The notes under the pieces were generated by a model. It had not been told where the DNA came from. It saw nothing but the letters and a program-made list of their open reading frames with translations, and ran no database searches. This document shows positions 53,640 to 61,436 of a stretch of DNA of 64,000 nt, piece by piece. Position numbers and translations under genes: made by a program. This DNA comes from Bremerella volcania. Lineage in GTDB: Bacteria; Planctomycetota; Planctomycetia; Pirellulales; Pirellulaceae. The stretch is taken from the NCBI RefSeq assembly GCF_007748115.1, contig NZ_CP036289.1, positions 3,348,001-3,412,000 of the forward strand, in the 5' to 3' direction. The first letter of the stretch is position 1. Every line of letters begins with the position of its first letter.

Positions 53640-53864
53640 ATGTCGAAGTCGTCGCATCCAAGCGTCGCCGTTGTCGATGATCGAGCATTCATCTTCTACC
53701 ATACGGAACCGAATCGCCCCTACCCCTCCCCTCCGGCGGAAAAGCGAACGGTCGAACAGAAGATTTCCTTTCTACAGATGGCTGAGTTAAAACTAATGGA
53801 TGGCGATTTGACTTGCGATCGCGACGCTTTGATCGAATTGCCAAGTCTCAATCCAACCCAGTAG
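53640..53864 (+). pseudogene. Possible C-terminal remnant of a glycosidase-like gene
   Basis: A 74-codon frame with SSHPSVAVVDDRAFIFYHTEP and [19 protein letters not shown]. This resembles the last blade of five-bladed-propeller glycoside hydrolases, where a KSSHPSV..D...YHFY type strand is followed by an FLxMAxLxL strand. No upstream continuation is seen in the same frame, and the adjoining frames (53368-53639) look random. It overlaps nothing else and precedes the sulfatase. A short genuine protein is the alternative; similarity was judged by eye. Confidence 0.35.
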
Positions 53865-53926
53865 CACCACTCGTCGTCGACAAGTCGCCTGGCGAGTGCA
53901 AATTCCTCCACGATAGGCAGCCCCAG

Positions 53927-55360
53927 ATGAAGCTATCTGCCCCCCTCGCTTTTCTATTCCTGCTCGTTTCGATTAGTACCATTCAGGCAGAAGAGCCCCT
54001 TCGTCCGAACATCATTTTCATCTTGGCCGATGACCTCGGATACGGCGAGCTTGGCTGCTACGGTCAGAAGCTGATTCAAACGCCGAGACTCGATCGTATG
54101 GCGAACGAAGGGATGGGTTTTACGAATTTCTACGCAGGCAGCACGGTGTGCGCGCCTTCACGCTGCGTGCTTATGACAGGCCTGCATATGGGACATGTCC
54201 ATGTCCGCGGAAATGCAGGCGGGCCGGACATGACGCGGCAGTCGCTGCGGGACGAAGATTTCACCGTCGCGGAAGCTTTGAAGCAAGCGAACTATGCCAC
54301 CGCATTGTGTGGCAAGTGGGGTCTGGGAGATGACGCTCCCGGTGGGCGAAAAGGTCTGCCACGACGCCAGGGCTTCGATCATTTCTTCGGCTACCTCAAC
54401 CAAGTCCATGCCCACAATTACTATCCGGAGTTCCTGTGGCGGAATGAAGAGAAAGTCCCTTTGCGAAACGTCGTCCACGAGAATGATCGCTCCTACGGAG
54501 GATTCCGCGGCGGCTGGGCAACAAAGAAGCTTGACTATAGTCATGACTTGTTCGTTGACGATGCCATGGCCTTCATCCAAGTGCAAGCGAAGCAAGAAGC
54601 CAAGCCGTTCTTTCTTTACCTGTCTTTGACGATTCCTCACGCCAACAACGAAGGGACCCGAGGAACAGGCAACGGGCAGGAAGTTCCTGACTTTGGAATC
54701 TACGCCGACAAGGATTGGAAAGACCAAGACAAAGGCCAGGCCGCGATGATTACGCGTATGGATGCCGATGTAGGTCGAATCCTCGATCTCTTGGATCGGT
54801 TGCAAATTGCCAAGGATACCGTCGTGATGTTCTCCAGCGACAACGGCCCTCACAATGAAGGCGGCCACACGGTTGATCTTTTCGACCCCAACGGGCCACT
54901 CCAAGGCATGAAACGTGATCTCTACGAAGGTGGAGTTCGTGTCCCGATGATCGTTCGCTGGCCGGGAACCATCGCGCCAGGACAGGTTTCCGATCACATT
55001 GGTTACTTCGGCGATTTGATGGCCACATGCTGCGAGCTTTCCGGGGTAGAGGCCAAGGAAGGACTCGACTCAATCAGCTTCGTTCCCACCCTCACAGGTC
55101 ATGCCGCAAAGCAACGAACTCACGAATACCTCTATTGGGAATTCTACGAACGCGGGGGCAAACGAGCTGTTCGAGCAGGAAAATGGAAAGGGGTTAACAA
55201 TGCGTGGCCCGGTGGAAAGCTTGAACTCTATGATCTGTCCACCGATGTAGGTGAGGCGCACGATGTTGCGGGTGAGCATCCTGACGTGGTGAAGAAATTA
55301 GAGGGTTACATGGACGCAGCTCACGTACCTCACCCAGGCTGGAATGCCTCGGGGAAGTAA
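53927..55360 (+). CDS. Secreted type I sulfatase
   Basis: 477 residues from ATG 53927 (the frame is open to 53813 but this start gives the signal peptide [21 protein letters not shown]). The formylglycine site is CAPSR (Cys75), with metal ligands Asp35-Asp36 ([10 protein letters not shown]), CGKWGLG, and [12 protein letters not shown] for the second metal motif. Arylsulfatase-type, hydrolysing sulfate esters, probably from marine polysaccharides, in the periplasm after oxidation of Cys75 by a formylglycine-generating enzyme. Shorter than many planctomycete sulfatases but complete, ending [12 protein letters not shown]. It lies alone between the gene remnant and the convergent LysR gene. Confidence 0.92.
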   Translation: MKLSAPLAFLFLLVSISTIQAEEPLRPNIIFILADDLGYGELGCYGQKLIQTPRLDRMANEGMGFTNFYAGSTVCAPSRCVLMTGLHMGHVHVRGNAGGPDMTRQSLRDEDFTVAEALKQANYATALCGKWGLGDDAPGGRKGLPRRQGFDHFFGYLNQVHAHNYYPEFLWRNEEKVPLRNVVHENDRSYGGFRGGWATKKLDYSHDLFVDDAMAFIQVQAKQEAKPFFLYLSLTIPHANNEGTRGTGNGQEVPDFGIYADKDWKDQDKGQAAMITRMDADVGRILDLLDRLQIAKDTVVMFSSDNGPHNEGGHTVDLFDPNGPLQGMKRDLYEGGVRVPMIVRWPGTIAPGQVSDHIGYFGDLMATCCELSGVEAKEGLDSISFVPTLTGHAAKQRTHEYLYWEFYERGGKRAVRAGKWKGVNNAWPGGKLELYDLSTDVGEAHDVAGEHPDVVKKLEGYMDAAHVPHPGWNASGK

Positions 55361-55440
55361 TGTCCTCCTGTGACTGATTCGCCAAGTATGTGCTTGTCCT
55401 TCAGTAGGAACCGGAAGTCACTTGGGCAATGCGCGTCGCG

Positions 55441-56370
55441 TTAGGCGAGATCCTCTTGGATTAAATCCATAATCGCACGAACCACTTTGGTCGGCTCTCG
55501 TCCCTTCTTTCGTCGAAATGCGATGTAGGCCTGTCCTAAGCAATGTGACAACGATCGCTTGGCGAGCCGGGATGTCAGAGGGCTCTCGACCGCCTGGCCG
55601 GCCACGATACCCACTCCCATACCAGCTCGGACACAAGAGATGGTAAACGCGCTGTTATCTGTCTCCGCCGCGATATTCAATTTGGTAGTCAGCCCTTCCC
55701 GATGCAACGTTTGCTCGAACAATACACGGCCCGAGGTTGCGCGGTGGCCGATGATGATCGGATACCGAATCAACTCTTCAAGGCCTAACCTCTTCTTTCG
55801 GTTGAGCGGGTGATCCTCCGGAAAAATGGCCAGGTAATCAATCGTGTAGGCACGTTCGCTGGTCACTAACGAATCCTTCGGTTCCGGACCACGCTCCAGT
55901 GTCAAAGCCAGGTCGGCGGTGCCCTCCGAAATCATGCGCACCGCCGTGTCATCGTCGCCATGAACCAAACGCAAACGAACCTGGGGAAGTTCTTTGTGGA
56001 ACTTGGCCAGGGGCGCGCCAAGCTCTTCGCACATCATCCTCACGCCGGTAACCAGCGTGACCGTATCCGCACCCAGCGTGTTGAACTCGCGGATCCTCTC
56101 AAAGGTGGAATCAATCCCGGCCAGTAGTGGTCGAAGGGAAGTGTAAAGCACCTCTGCCGATGCGGTTGGTTCGATCTTGCGCCCTTTGCGACGAAATAGA
56201 ACAACCTCGTAGCGCTTCTCGACCGATCGAACCTGCTCCCACAAGGTTGGTACGGATCGCCCCGTCTTACGGGCAGCGGTGGCATAACTGTGGTTCTCAT
56301 ACACCAAACAGAACGAACGCAACTGCTGGACGACCAATTCGTTGGCTTTATCCACATCGGAAGGGATCAC
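55441..56370 (-). CDS. LysR-family transcriptional regulator
   Basis: 309 residues. The N-terminal winged helix-turn-helix is LRSFCLVYENHSYATAARKTGRSVPTLWEQVRSVEKRYEVVLFRRKGRKIEPTASAEVL, followed by a substrate-binding domain (HKELPQVRLRLVHGDDDTAVRMISEGTADLALTLERG ... ISCVRAGMGVGIVAG). The HTH recognition helix is less standard than usual (TLWEQVRSVE). Starts GTG 56370. It diverges from the DUF5060 gene, and the 163-bp gap contains a T-N11-A palindrome, so it likely controls that gene and perhaps itself. Confidence 0.9.
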   Translation of the reverse strand: MIPSDVDKANELVVQQLRSFCLVYENHSYATAARKTGRSVPTLWEQVRSVEKRYEVVLFRRKGRKIEPTASAEVLYTSLRPLLAGIDSTFERIREFNTLGADTVTLVTGVRMMCEELGAPLAKFHKELPQVRLRLVHGDDDTAVRMISEGTADLALTLERGPEPKDSLVTSERAYTIDYLAIFPEDHPLNRKKRLGLEELIRYPIIIGHRATSGRVLFEQTLHREGLTTKLNIAAETDNSAFTISCVRAGMGVGIVAGQAVESPLTSRLAKRSLSHCLGQAYIAFRRKKGREPTKVVRAIMDLIQEDLA

Positions 56371-56455
56371 GTCGGGACACCTTGAAAAATCAGAAGAGAA
56401 GCTTGAACCGTCCGATCGCCATCATTAGGTATATCCTAACAATGTTTTTGGATTA

Positions 56456-56470
56456 TTTGAGATATTCAAA
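56456..56470. promoter_or_regulatory. Candidate LysR operator
   Basis: TTTGAGATATTCAAA is a perfect 5-bp inverted repeat around a 5-base centre; the inner T-N11-A (56457 and 56469) fits the LysR box. It lies between the divergent lysR-type gene (start 56370) and the DUF5060 gene (start 56534). Confidence 0.45.
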
Positions 56471-56533
56471 TTTAAAAGTTGTCTACAATCAAGGTCAATC
56501 CATTCCCATCAAACTTCTCGGAGATTCTCGGAA

Positions 56534-58426
56534 ATGCCTCATCGCCGTTTTACTCCACCTACTTGGCTTTCGACGCGGCAGTATCTTACGTTCACGGGTG
56601 CCGTGTTCGCCGTGCTTTTTGTGGGCTTACACTCTGTTCAAGCTGACACTCCCTCGATAGACGGGGAATTGAAGGCCTGGCACAAAGTGACGCTCACCAC
56701 CGATGGTCCACGAGCCCACGAAACGGATTCAAGCCCCAATCCATTTACCGATTACCGTATGACGGTCGATTTCCAACATGAGTCGGGAAGCCCTCACTAT
56801 CGGGTGCCTGGCTACTTCGCGGCAGACGGCAACGCCGCCGAGACTTCAGCAAAATCCGGCAACCAATGGCGAGCCCATTTGTCCCCCGACAAGCCTGGCA
56901 AGTGGACCTATAAGATCTCTTTCGTTCAAGGTGATCTCGCGGCCGTCGACGACTCCGCTAAGGCCAAACCGGTGCCTCCGTTCGACGGTGTTTCCGGAAG
57001 CTTCGAAATTGCCCCGAGTGACAAGGGTGGTCGAGACTTTCGTAGCAAAGGTCGTCTGTCTTACGTGGGCAAGCATTACCTTCAGTTTGCCGGATCAGGC
57101 GAATACTTCTTGAAGGCAGGCCCTGATGCCCCGGAAACGTTTCTCGCCTATGAGGACTTCGACGACACCATTGCCAAGAAGAAGAACGTCCCCCTGAAAA
57201 CCTGGAAGGCACACGTCAAGGATTGGAACGCAGGAGATCCCACCTGGAAAAATGGCAAAGGAAAGGGAATGATCGGAGCCGTCAACTACATCGCCAACAA
57301 GGGCTGTAATGTCGTCTCGTTCCTTCCTTATAACGCCGGCGGCGACGGCGACAACGTTTGGCCATTCGTCGCTCGCGACGATCAACTTCACTACGACTGC
57401 TCGAAGCTTGATCAGTGGCAAATCGTCTTCGATCACGCGCAGTCCAAGGGTGTTTACCTGCACTTCAAAATGCAGGAAACCGAGATGGATGACAACGTGC
57501 CCACATCACTAAACAAAGGAGATTTGGGGCCGGAGCGAAAGTTGTATTGCCGTGAACTGGTTGCCCGATTCGGCCACGAGCTTGCACTGAACTGGAACCT
57601 GGGAGAAGAGAACACTCAAACTCCCAAGCAACAACGCGACATGGCGAAGTACATCAAGGACGTCGATCCCTACGATCACCATATCGTGATCCATACGTTT
57701 CCCAATCAACAGGACAAGGTCTACTCCCAGTTGATCGGTGACCAATCCGTGCTAACTGGGGTATCGCTGCAAAATGGCTGGAACCAGGCTCACCAACGAA
57801 CCTTGCATTGGGTAACCGAATCCGACAAGGCAGGCCGACCTTGGGTCTGTGCCAACGACGAACAAGGCCCGGCATCGTTCGGCGTTCCCGCTGATCCTGG
57901 ATATGAAGGAAAGGATGGCAAGGCCGGTGAAAACGGCAAGCAGTACGACCTGCACGACATCCGCAAGCAAACGCTTTGGGGCACATTAATGGCAGGGGGA
58001 GCAGGCGTCGAGTACTACTTCGGCTACCAACTGCCTCAGAACGACCTGGTCTGCGAAGACTTCCGCAGCCGGGACAAGTCGTGGGATTACTGCCGAATCG
58101 CCTTGGATTTCTTCCAGCAAAATGACATCCCCTTCTGGGATATGAAGAACATGGACCAACGACTGGAAAGTGATTCTGGTTCCAAAGTCACGTATTGTTT
58201 TGCCAAACCAGGAACCATTTATCTCGCCTACCTCGGCGCAGGCGGTCAGGCCAAGCTCGACCTCACCAAGGATAACCAGGCCTATCAAGTCAGCTGGTTT
58301 AATCCTCGTACCGGAGGAAAGCTACAACCTGGAAGCGTCACGGAGGTCAAAGGGGGGACGGTTGTCTCACTCGGCAATCCCCCCGAGGACGCCAGCCAAG
58401 ACTGGCTCGCCGTGTTGCGCAGGTAA
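56534..58426 (+). CDS. Secreted DUF5060 glycosidase-like protein
   Basis: 630 residues with a signal peptide (hydrophobic core YLTFTGAVFAVLFVGLHSVQA). Residues about 45-160 are a DUF5060 beta-sandwich (AWHKVTLTTDGPRAHE, FTDYRMTVDF, YRVPGYFAADGNA, WRAHLSPDKPGKWTYKISFV). Residues about 175-530 form a TIM-barrel-like part with YFLKAGPDAPETFLAYEDFDDT, NVVSFLPYNAGGDGDNVWPF, and ELALNWNLGEENTQT, where Glu in LGEEN is a likely acid/base candidate. The C-terminus (about 560-630) looks like the collagen-binding-2 type domain (YLAYLGAGGQAKLDL, VSWFNPRTGGKL). Related planctomycete proteins are presumed polysaccharide-acting enzymes. Divergent from its LysR neighbour. Confidence 0.8.
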   Translation: MPHRRFTPPTWLSTRQYLTFTGAVFAVLFVGLHSVQADTPSIDGELKAWHKVTLTTDGPRAHETDSSPNPFTDYRMTVDFQHESGSPHYRVPGYFAADGNAAETSAKSGNQWRAHLSPDKPGKWTYKISFVQGDLAAVDDSAKAKPVPPFDGVSGSFEIAPSDKGGRDFRSKGRLSYVGKHYLQFAGSGEYFLKAGPDAPETFLAYEDFDDTIAKKKNVPLKTWKAHVKDWNAGDPTWKNGKGKGMIGAVNYIANKGCNVVSFLPYNAGGDGDNVWPFVARDDQLHYDCSKLDQWQIVFDHAQSKGVYLHFKMQETEMDDNVPTSLNKGDLGPERKLYCRELVARFGHELALNWNLGEENTQTPKQQRDMAKYIKDVDPYDHHIVIHTFPNQQDKVYSQLIGDQSVLTGVSLQNGWNQAHQRTLHWVTESDKAGRPWVCANDEQGPASFGVPADPGYEGKDGKAGENGKQYDLHDIRKQTLWGTLMAGGAGVEYYFGYQLPQNDLVCEDFRSRDKSWDYCRIALDFFQQNDIPFWDMKNMDQRLESDSGSKVTYCFAKPGTIYLAYLGAGGQAKLDLTKDNQAYQVSWFNPRTGGKLQPGSVTEVKGGTVVSLGNPPEDASQDWLAVLRR

Positions 58427-58484
58427 GCCGTTTGCGACAACTCATCGCGTTGAACTAACTTATCAAAACTCTTCTCATCTCCTG

Positions 58485-58537
58485 TCAGAGGGCCTCTGGC
58501 GAGTCACTCCGATTTGACTCGCCATAATGCCCTCTGA
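58485..58537 (+). terminator. Two-tier hairpin between the DUF5060 and DUF1559 genes
   Basis: TCAGAGGGC (58485-58493) pairs with GCCCTCTGA (58529-58537), and inside GGCGAGTCA (58498-58506) pairs with TGACTCGCC (58515-58523). Both stems are perfect. It starts 58 bp after the upstream stop and ends 35 bp before the next ATG. There is no T-tract, so it may also be a regulatory or processing structure. Confidence 0.6.
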
Positions 58538-58572
58538 TGAATTCGCTATCTTCTTAAGTCGGAGTTCATCTT

Positions 58573-59610
58573 ATGTCTCGTAGAGGTTTTACTTTAGTCG
58601 AGTTGCTTGTCGTGATTGCCATCATCGGGGTTCTTATCGCGCTGCTGCTCCCCGCGGTTCAACAAGCTCGTGAAGCCGCCCGCAGAATGCAGTGCACCAA
58701 TAAGCTCAAGCAGTTGGGACTGGCAATTCATAACTACCACGATACTTTTGGTTCGCTGCCCGCTGGTGCCATCACGGTAGCCAACAGTTCGACCGGGGCA
58801 GGAGATCAAGGGAATGCAAGTTGGGGTTGGGGCGCACTACTACTTCCATTCATCGAACAGCAGAACATGGCAGATCGCCTGGGTGTTGGCAAAATCGCGT
58901 TGGACGACTACGTCAAGAAGAGTGCCTCGACGGGCATTACGTTAGACAATAAGTCCTTGGTGCTCGATGGGTTCATTTGCCCATCCGATGCCGGACCAGA
59001 AGTCAACGACAGCTCCAAGTTCTCGCGAACGGGCGGCAATCCGTACGAATCTTCACCAGCCAATCTGGCTCCAAAATCGAACTATAACGGGTGCTTCGGG
59101 CACAATCGTTCCCGCGTCTGGGATAACGGCCAGTACAACCGAATCGCTACCGGCATGTTCCGCTATACAGGGGGTGGTTCGCAGGCCTCAGCCCTGGCCT
59201 TTCGCGATATTACCGATGGCACGACCAACACGTTGATGCTTGGAGAACGCACCTATGCGTTGAAGGGTAATATTCGATTCTATCCAGGTACGTGGGTCGG
59301 TTGCCTGGCCGGCAGCCACGAAGATTGCCATGAGGACATCTGGTTCACTTTCCGAGGCCCCATCAATGGCGCCCAAGGCGGAATCAACTTCAGCAATCCT
59401 GACAATAACTCGGTGCAGTTGTGGTCGCGTCAGGAAGGGCTTTCCAGCCAGCATCCTGGCGGTGTCAATGTCGCTTTGGGTGACGCTTCTGTCCGATTCC
59501 TTCCGGAGACGATTGAATGGGCCTACGGGGGCGACGGAGACGGAAATATCAACACCGTCACCGAGCGTCTTGCCGCGATCAACGATGGTTCACCGGTCGG
59601 CGACTATTAG
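58573..59610 (+). CDS. DUF1559 protein with type IV pilin-like N-terminus
   Basis: 345 residues. It opens RRGFTLVELLVVIAIIGVLIALLLPAVQQAREAARR, a prepilin/pseudopilin signal with cleavage after Gly and Phe as first mature residue, then MQCTNKLKQLGLAIHNYHDTFGSLP, the DUF1559 start. The C-terminal H-X9-DG-type region includes SSQHPGGVNVALGDASVRFLPETI, diagnostic for the family. DUF1559 proteins are strongly expanded in planctomycetes and probably form surface or secretion structures. The next gene, a small lipoprotein, is the common partner. Confidence 0.93.
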   Translation: MSRRGFTLVELLVVIAIIGVLIALLLPAVQQAREAARRMQCTNKLKQLGLAIHNYHDTFGSLPAGAITVANSSTGAGDQGNASWGWGALLLPFIEQQNMADRLGVGKIALDDYVKKSASTGITLDNKSLVLDGFICPSDAGPEVNDSSKFSRTGGNPYESSPANLAPKSNYNGCFGHNRSRVWDNGQYNRIATGMFRYTGGGSQASALAFRDITDGTTNTLMLGERTYALKGNIRFYPGTWVGCLAGSHEDCHEDIWFTFRGPINGAQGGINFSNPDNNSVQLWSRQEGLSSQHPGGVNVALGDASVRFLPETIEWAYGGDGDGNINTVTERLAAINDGSPVGDY

Positions 59611-59672
59611 AGGCTTTCATGTCACTGAGGGCGGTTTAAATCAGTCGCTCCCAGTTTGCTTTTACCGAACAT

Positions 59673-60095
59673 ATGCTGAGAATTTACATGAATATGGCTT
59701 TTCAAATACGGTGGGCAATCGTTGTCGTTGGGCTCATCGCGATCGCAGGTTGTGGTGGTGGAAAGTACGACGTAGTGCCGGTTGAAGGGGTTCTTACTTA
59801 CGAGGGTCAGCCGGTGCCGCAAATGATTGTCTCCTTCAAACCGCAAGGGGGACGTGCCAGTGAGGCTACCACCGACGAGAACGGCAAGTTCCGCATGCAA
59901 TACAGCATCGACCAATATGGAATTGAACCGGGTCCGCAAGAGATTAGCGCGTACTGGGTTTCGCCAACGGACGACGGAAGCGTTCCCCCGACGGAATTAC
60001 AAAAGAACGTCGTCAAGTACTTTAAAAAGAATCCACCTCTCAAAGTCACCATTGAAGAATCTCAAAAGAACTTTGAGATCAAACTTCCTCAGTAA
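59673..60095 (+). CDS. Small lipoprotein with carboxypeptidase regulatory-like domain
   Basis: 140 residues. Signal peptide ending LIAIAGCGGG, with the lipid-bearing Cys in IAGC. The rest (VPVEGVLTYEGQPVPQMIVSFKPQG ... ATTDENGKFRMQY) is a transthyretin-like/carboxypeptidase-regulatory fold of about 90 residues. It normally follows a DUF1559 gene, as here (62-bp gap). Starts at ATG 59673; ATG 59688 and ATG 59694 are downstream alternatives and none has a clear ribosome site. Presumed envelope protein; function unknown. Confidence 0.82.
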   Translation: MLRIYMNMAFQIRWAIVVVGLIAIAGCGGGKYDVVPVEGVLTYEGQPVPQMIVSFKPQGGRASEATTDENGKFRMQYSIDQYGIEPGPQEISAYWVSPTDDGSVPPTELQKNVVKYFKKNPPLKVTIEESQKNFEIKLPQ

Positions 60096-60128
60096 TCTAC
60101 GACTCGACGAGCTGATTCAGTTTCACGT

Positions 60129-60134
60129 AAGGAG
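60129..60134 (+). promoter_or_regulatory. Shine-Dalgarno site supporting TTG start 60141
   Basis: AAGGAG lies 6 bases before TTG 60141. The first ATG is 7 codons downstream (60162), so the ribosome site favours the TTG start. Confidence 0.7.
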
Positions 60135-60140
60135 CATTCG

Positions 60141-61436
60141 TTGTATATCCGCCGGACGCATATGATCGTCGGAGGAACGTTCGCGTTGTCGGTTCTGCTT
60201 TATGTCGATCGAATTTGTATCTCGGCAGCGGCAGTTCAGATGGAGAACGATCTTCTCTTAAGCCGCCAGCAGATGGGCTGGGCGATGTCGGCGTTCGCGT
60301 TGGGATATGCCTTGTTCCAAACGCCTGGTGGCTGGTTGGCCGATCGGTTCGGACCTCGTAGGATTCTCGCGGCAATTGTCGTCTCGTGGTCGATTTTTAC
60401 TGGTTTGACTGGATTGGTATTTGGCTTTGTTCCCTTGCTGGTTACCCGATTTCTGTTTGGCGCGGGAGAGGCCGGAGCGTTTCCAGGCATGTCTCGAGCC
60501 GTTTTCTCCTGGATTCCCATGGATAATCGGGGGCTGGTTCAAGGAATCAATTTCTCGGGTTCACGGCTCGGGGCGGCGTTCGCGCTACCTATCATCGCTA
60601 TGTTGATTGCATCCCTCGGCTGGCGTAACTGCTTTCTCCTTTTGATGGTGGTCGGTTTCCTCTGGGCAATTGGCTGGTATTGGTTCTTCCGCGATGATCC
60701 TGCAGAGCATCCCACTATTGCTTCGTGGGAGCGAGACGAAATCCTGGCCACACGTCAGATTCCCTCGAAGCAGGATCACGCAACGGATCAAGGCCTCGCA
60801 AACGCGATGCTCCGCTCACGAAATATGTGGCTTATTTCGCTCCAATACTTCTGCTCGAACTTCACCTTCTTCTTTTGCCTCACGTGGCTTTTCCCGCACC
60901 TTAAAGAGACCTACTCCTTGAGCACCTTGGAAGCTGGCCTCTATTCTTCAGCTCCACTTATTTGCGGAGCAATGGGAAACTGGCTATCAGGTTGGCTCGT
61001 CGACCGAATCTACCGTAATGGAAGTTGGACATGGTCTCGCAGAGGCCCGGCAATACTAGGCTTTGCTTGCGCAGCCATTGGCCTTGTCTGCGGTGTCTGG
61101 GCGAATTCCCCTTGGAGTTCAATCCTCTTCTTCAGTCTAGCCATTTTTGGTGCCGATATGACCTTGGCTCCGTCCTGGTCTTTCTGCATCGACATTGGCA
61201 AGCGGAATTCAGGCGTCGTTTCTGGCACGATGAACATGGCTGGTAATGTCGGCTCGTTCATCACGGCGCTTGCCTTTCCCTACCTGGCGGCCTGGACCGG
61301 GTCGAATGTCCCATTCTTCTTCCTGGCGGCCGGCTTAAGTGTCATAGCCATTTTGGCATGGCTTGGAGTGAACCCGCATCGATCCTTGCAGCCGGTCGAA
61401 AGCCGTACGGCCGAGAAGGTGATGTGCGTCTCATGA
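60141..61436 (+). CDS. MFS transporter, anion:cation symporter (ACS) type
   Basis: 431 residues with twelve hydrophobic segments. The signature of the ACS family is present in the first half (YVDRICISAAAVQMENDLLLSRQQMGWAMSAFALGYALFQTPGGWLADRFGPR) and LLVTRFLFGAGEAGAFPGMSRAVFSWIP. Family members import sugar acids such as glucarate, galactarate, hexuronates or threonate with protons. The gene starts at TTG 60141 and its TGA overlaps the next ATG (ATGA), so transporter and catabolic enzyme are translationally coupled, pointing to a sugar-acid substrate. Confidence 0.88.
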   Translation: MYIRRTHMIVGGTFALSVLLYVDRICISAAAVQMENDLLLSRQQMGWAMSAFALGYALFQTPGGWLADRFGPRRILAAIVVSWSIFTGLTGLVFGFVPLLVTRFLFGAGEAGAFPGMSRAVFSWIPMDNRGLVQGINFSGSRLGAAFALPIIAMLIASLGWRNCFLLLMVVGFLWAIGWYWFFRDDPAEHPTIASWERDEILATRQIPSKQDHATDQGLANAMLRSRNMWLISLQYFCSNFTFFFCLTWLFPHLKETYSLSTLEAGLYSSAPLICGAMGNWLSGWLVDRIYRNGSWTWSRRGPAILGFACAAIGLVCGVWANSPWSSILFFSLAIFGADMTLAPSWSFCIDIGKRNSGVVSGTMNMAGNVGSFITALAFPYLAAWTGSNVPFFFLAAGLSVIAILAWLGVNPHRSLQPVESRTAEKVMCVS

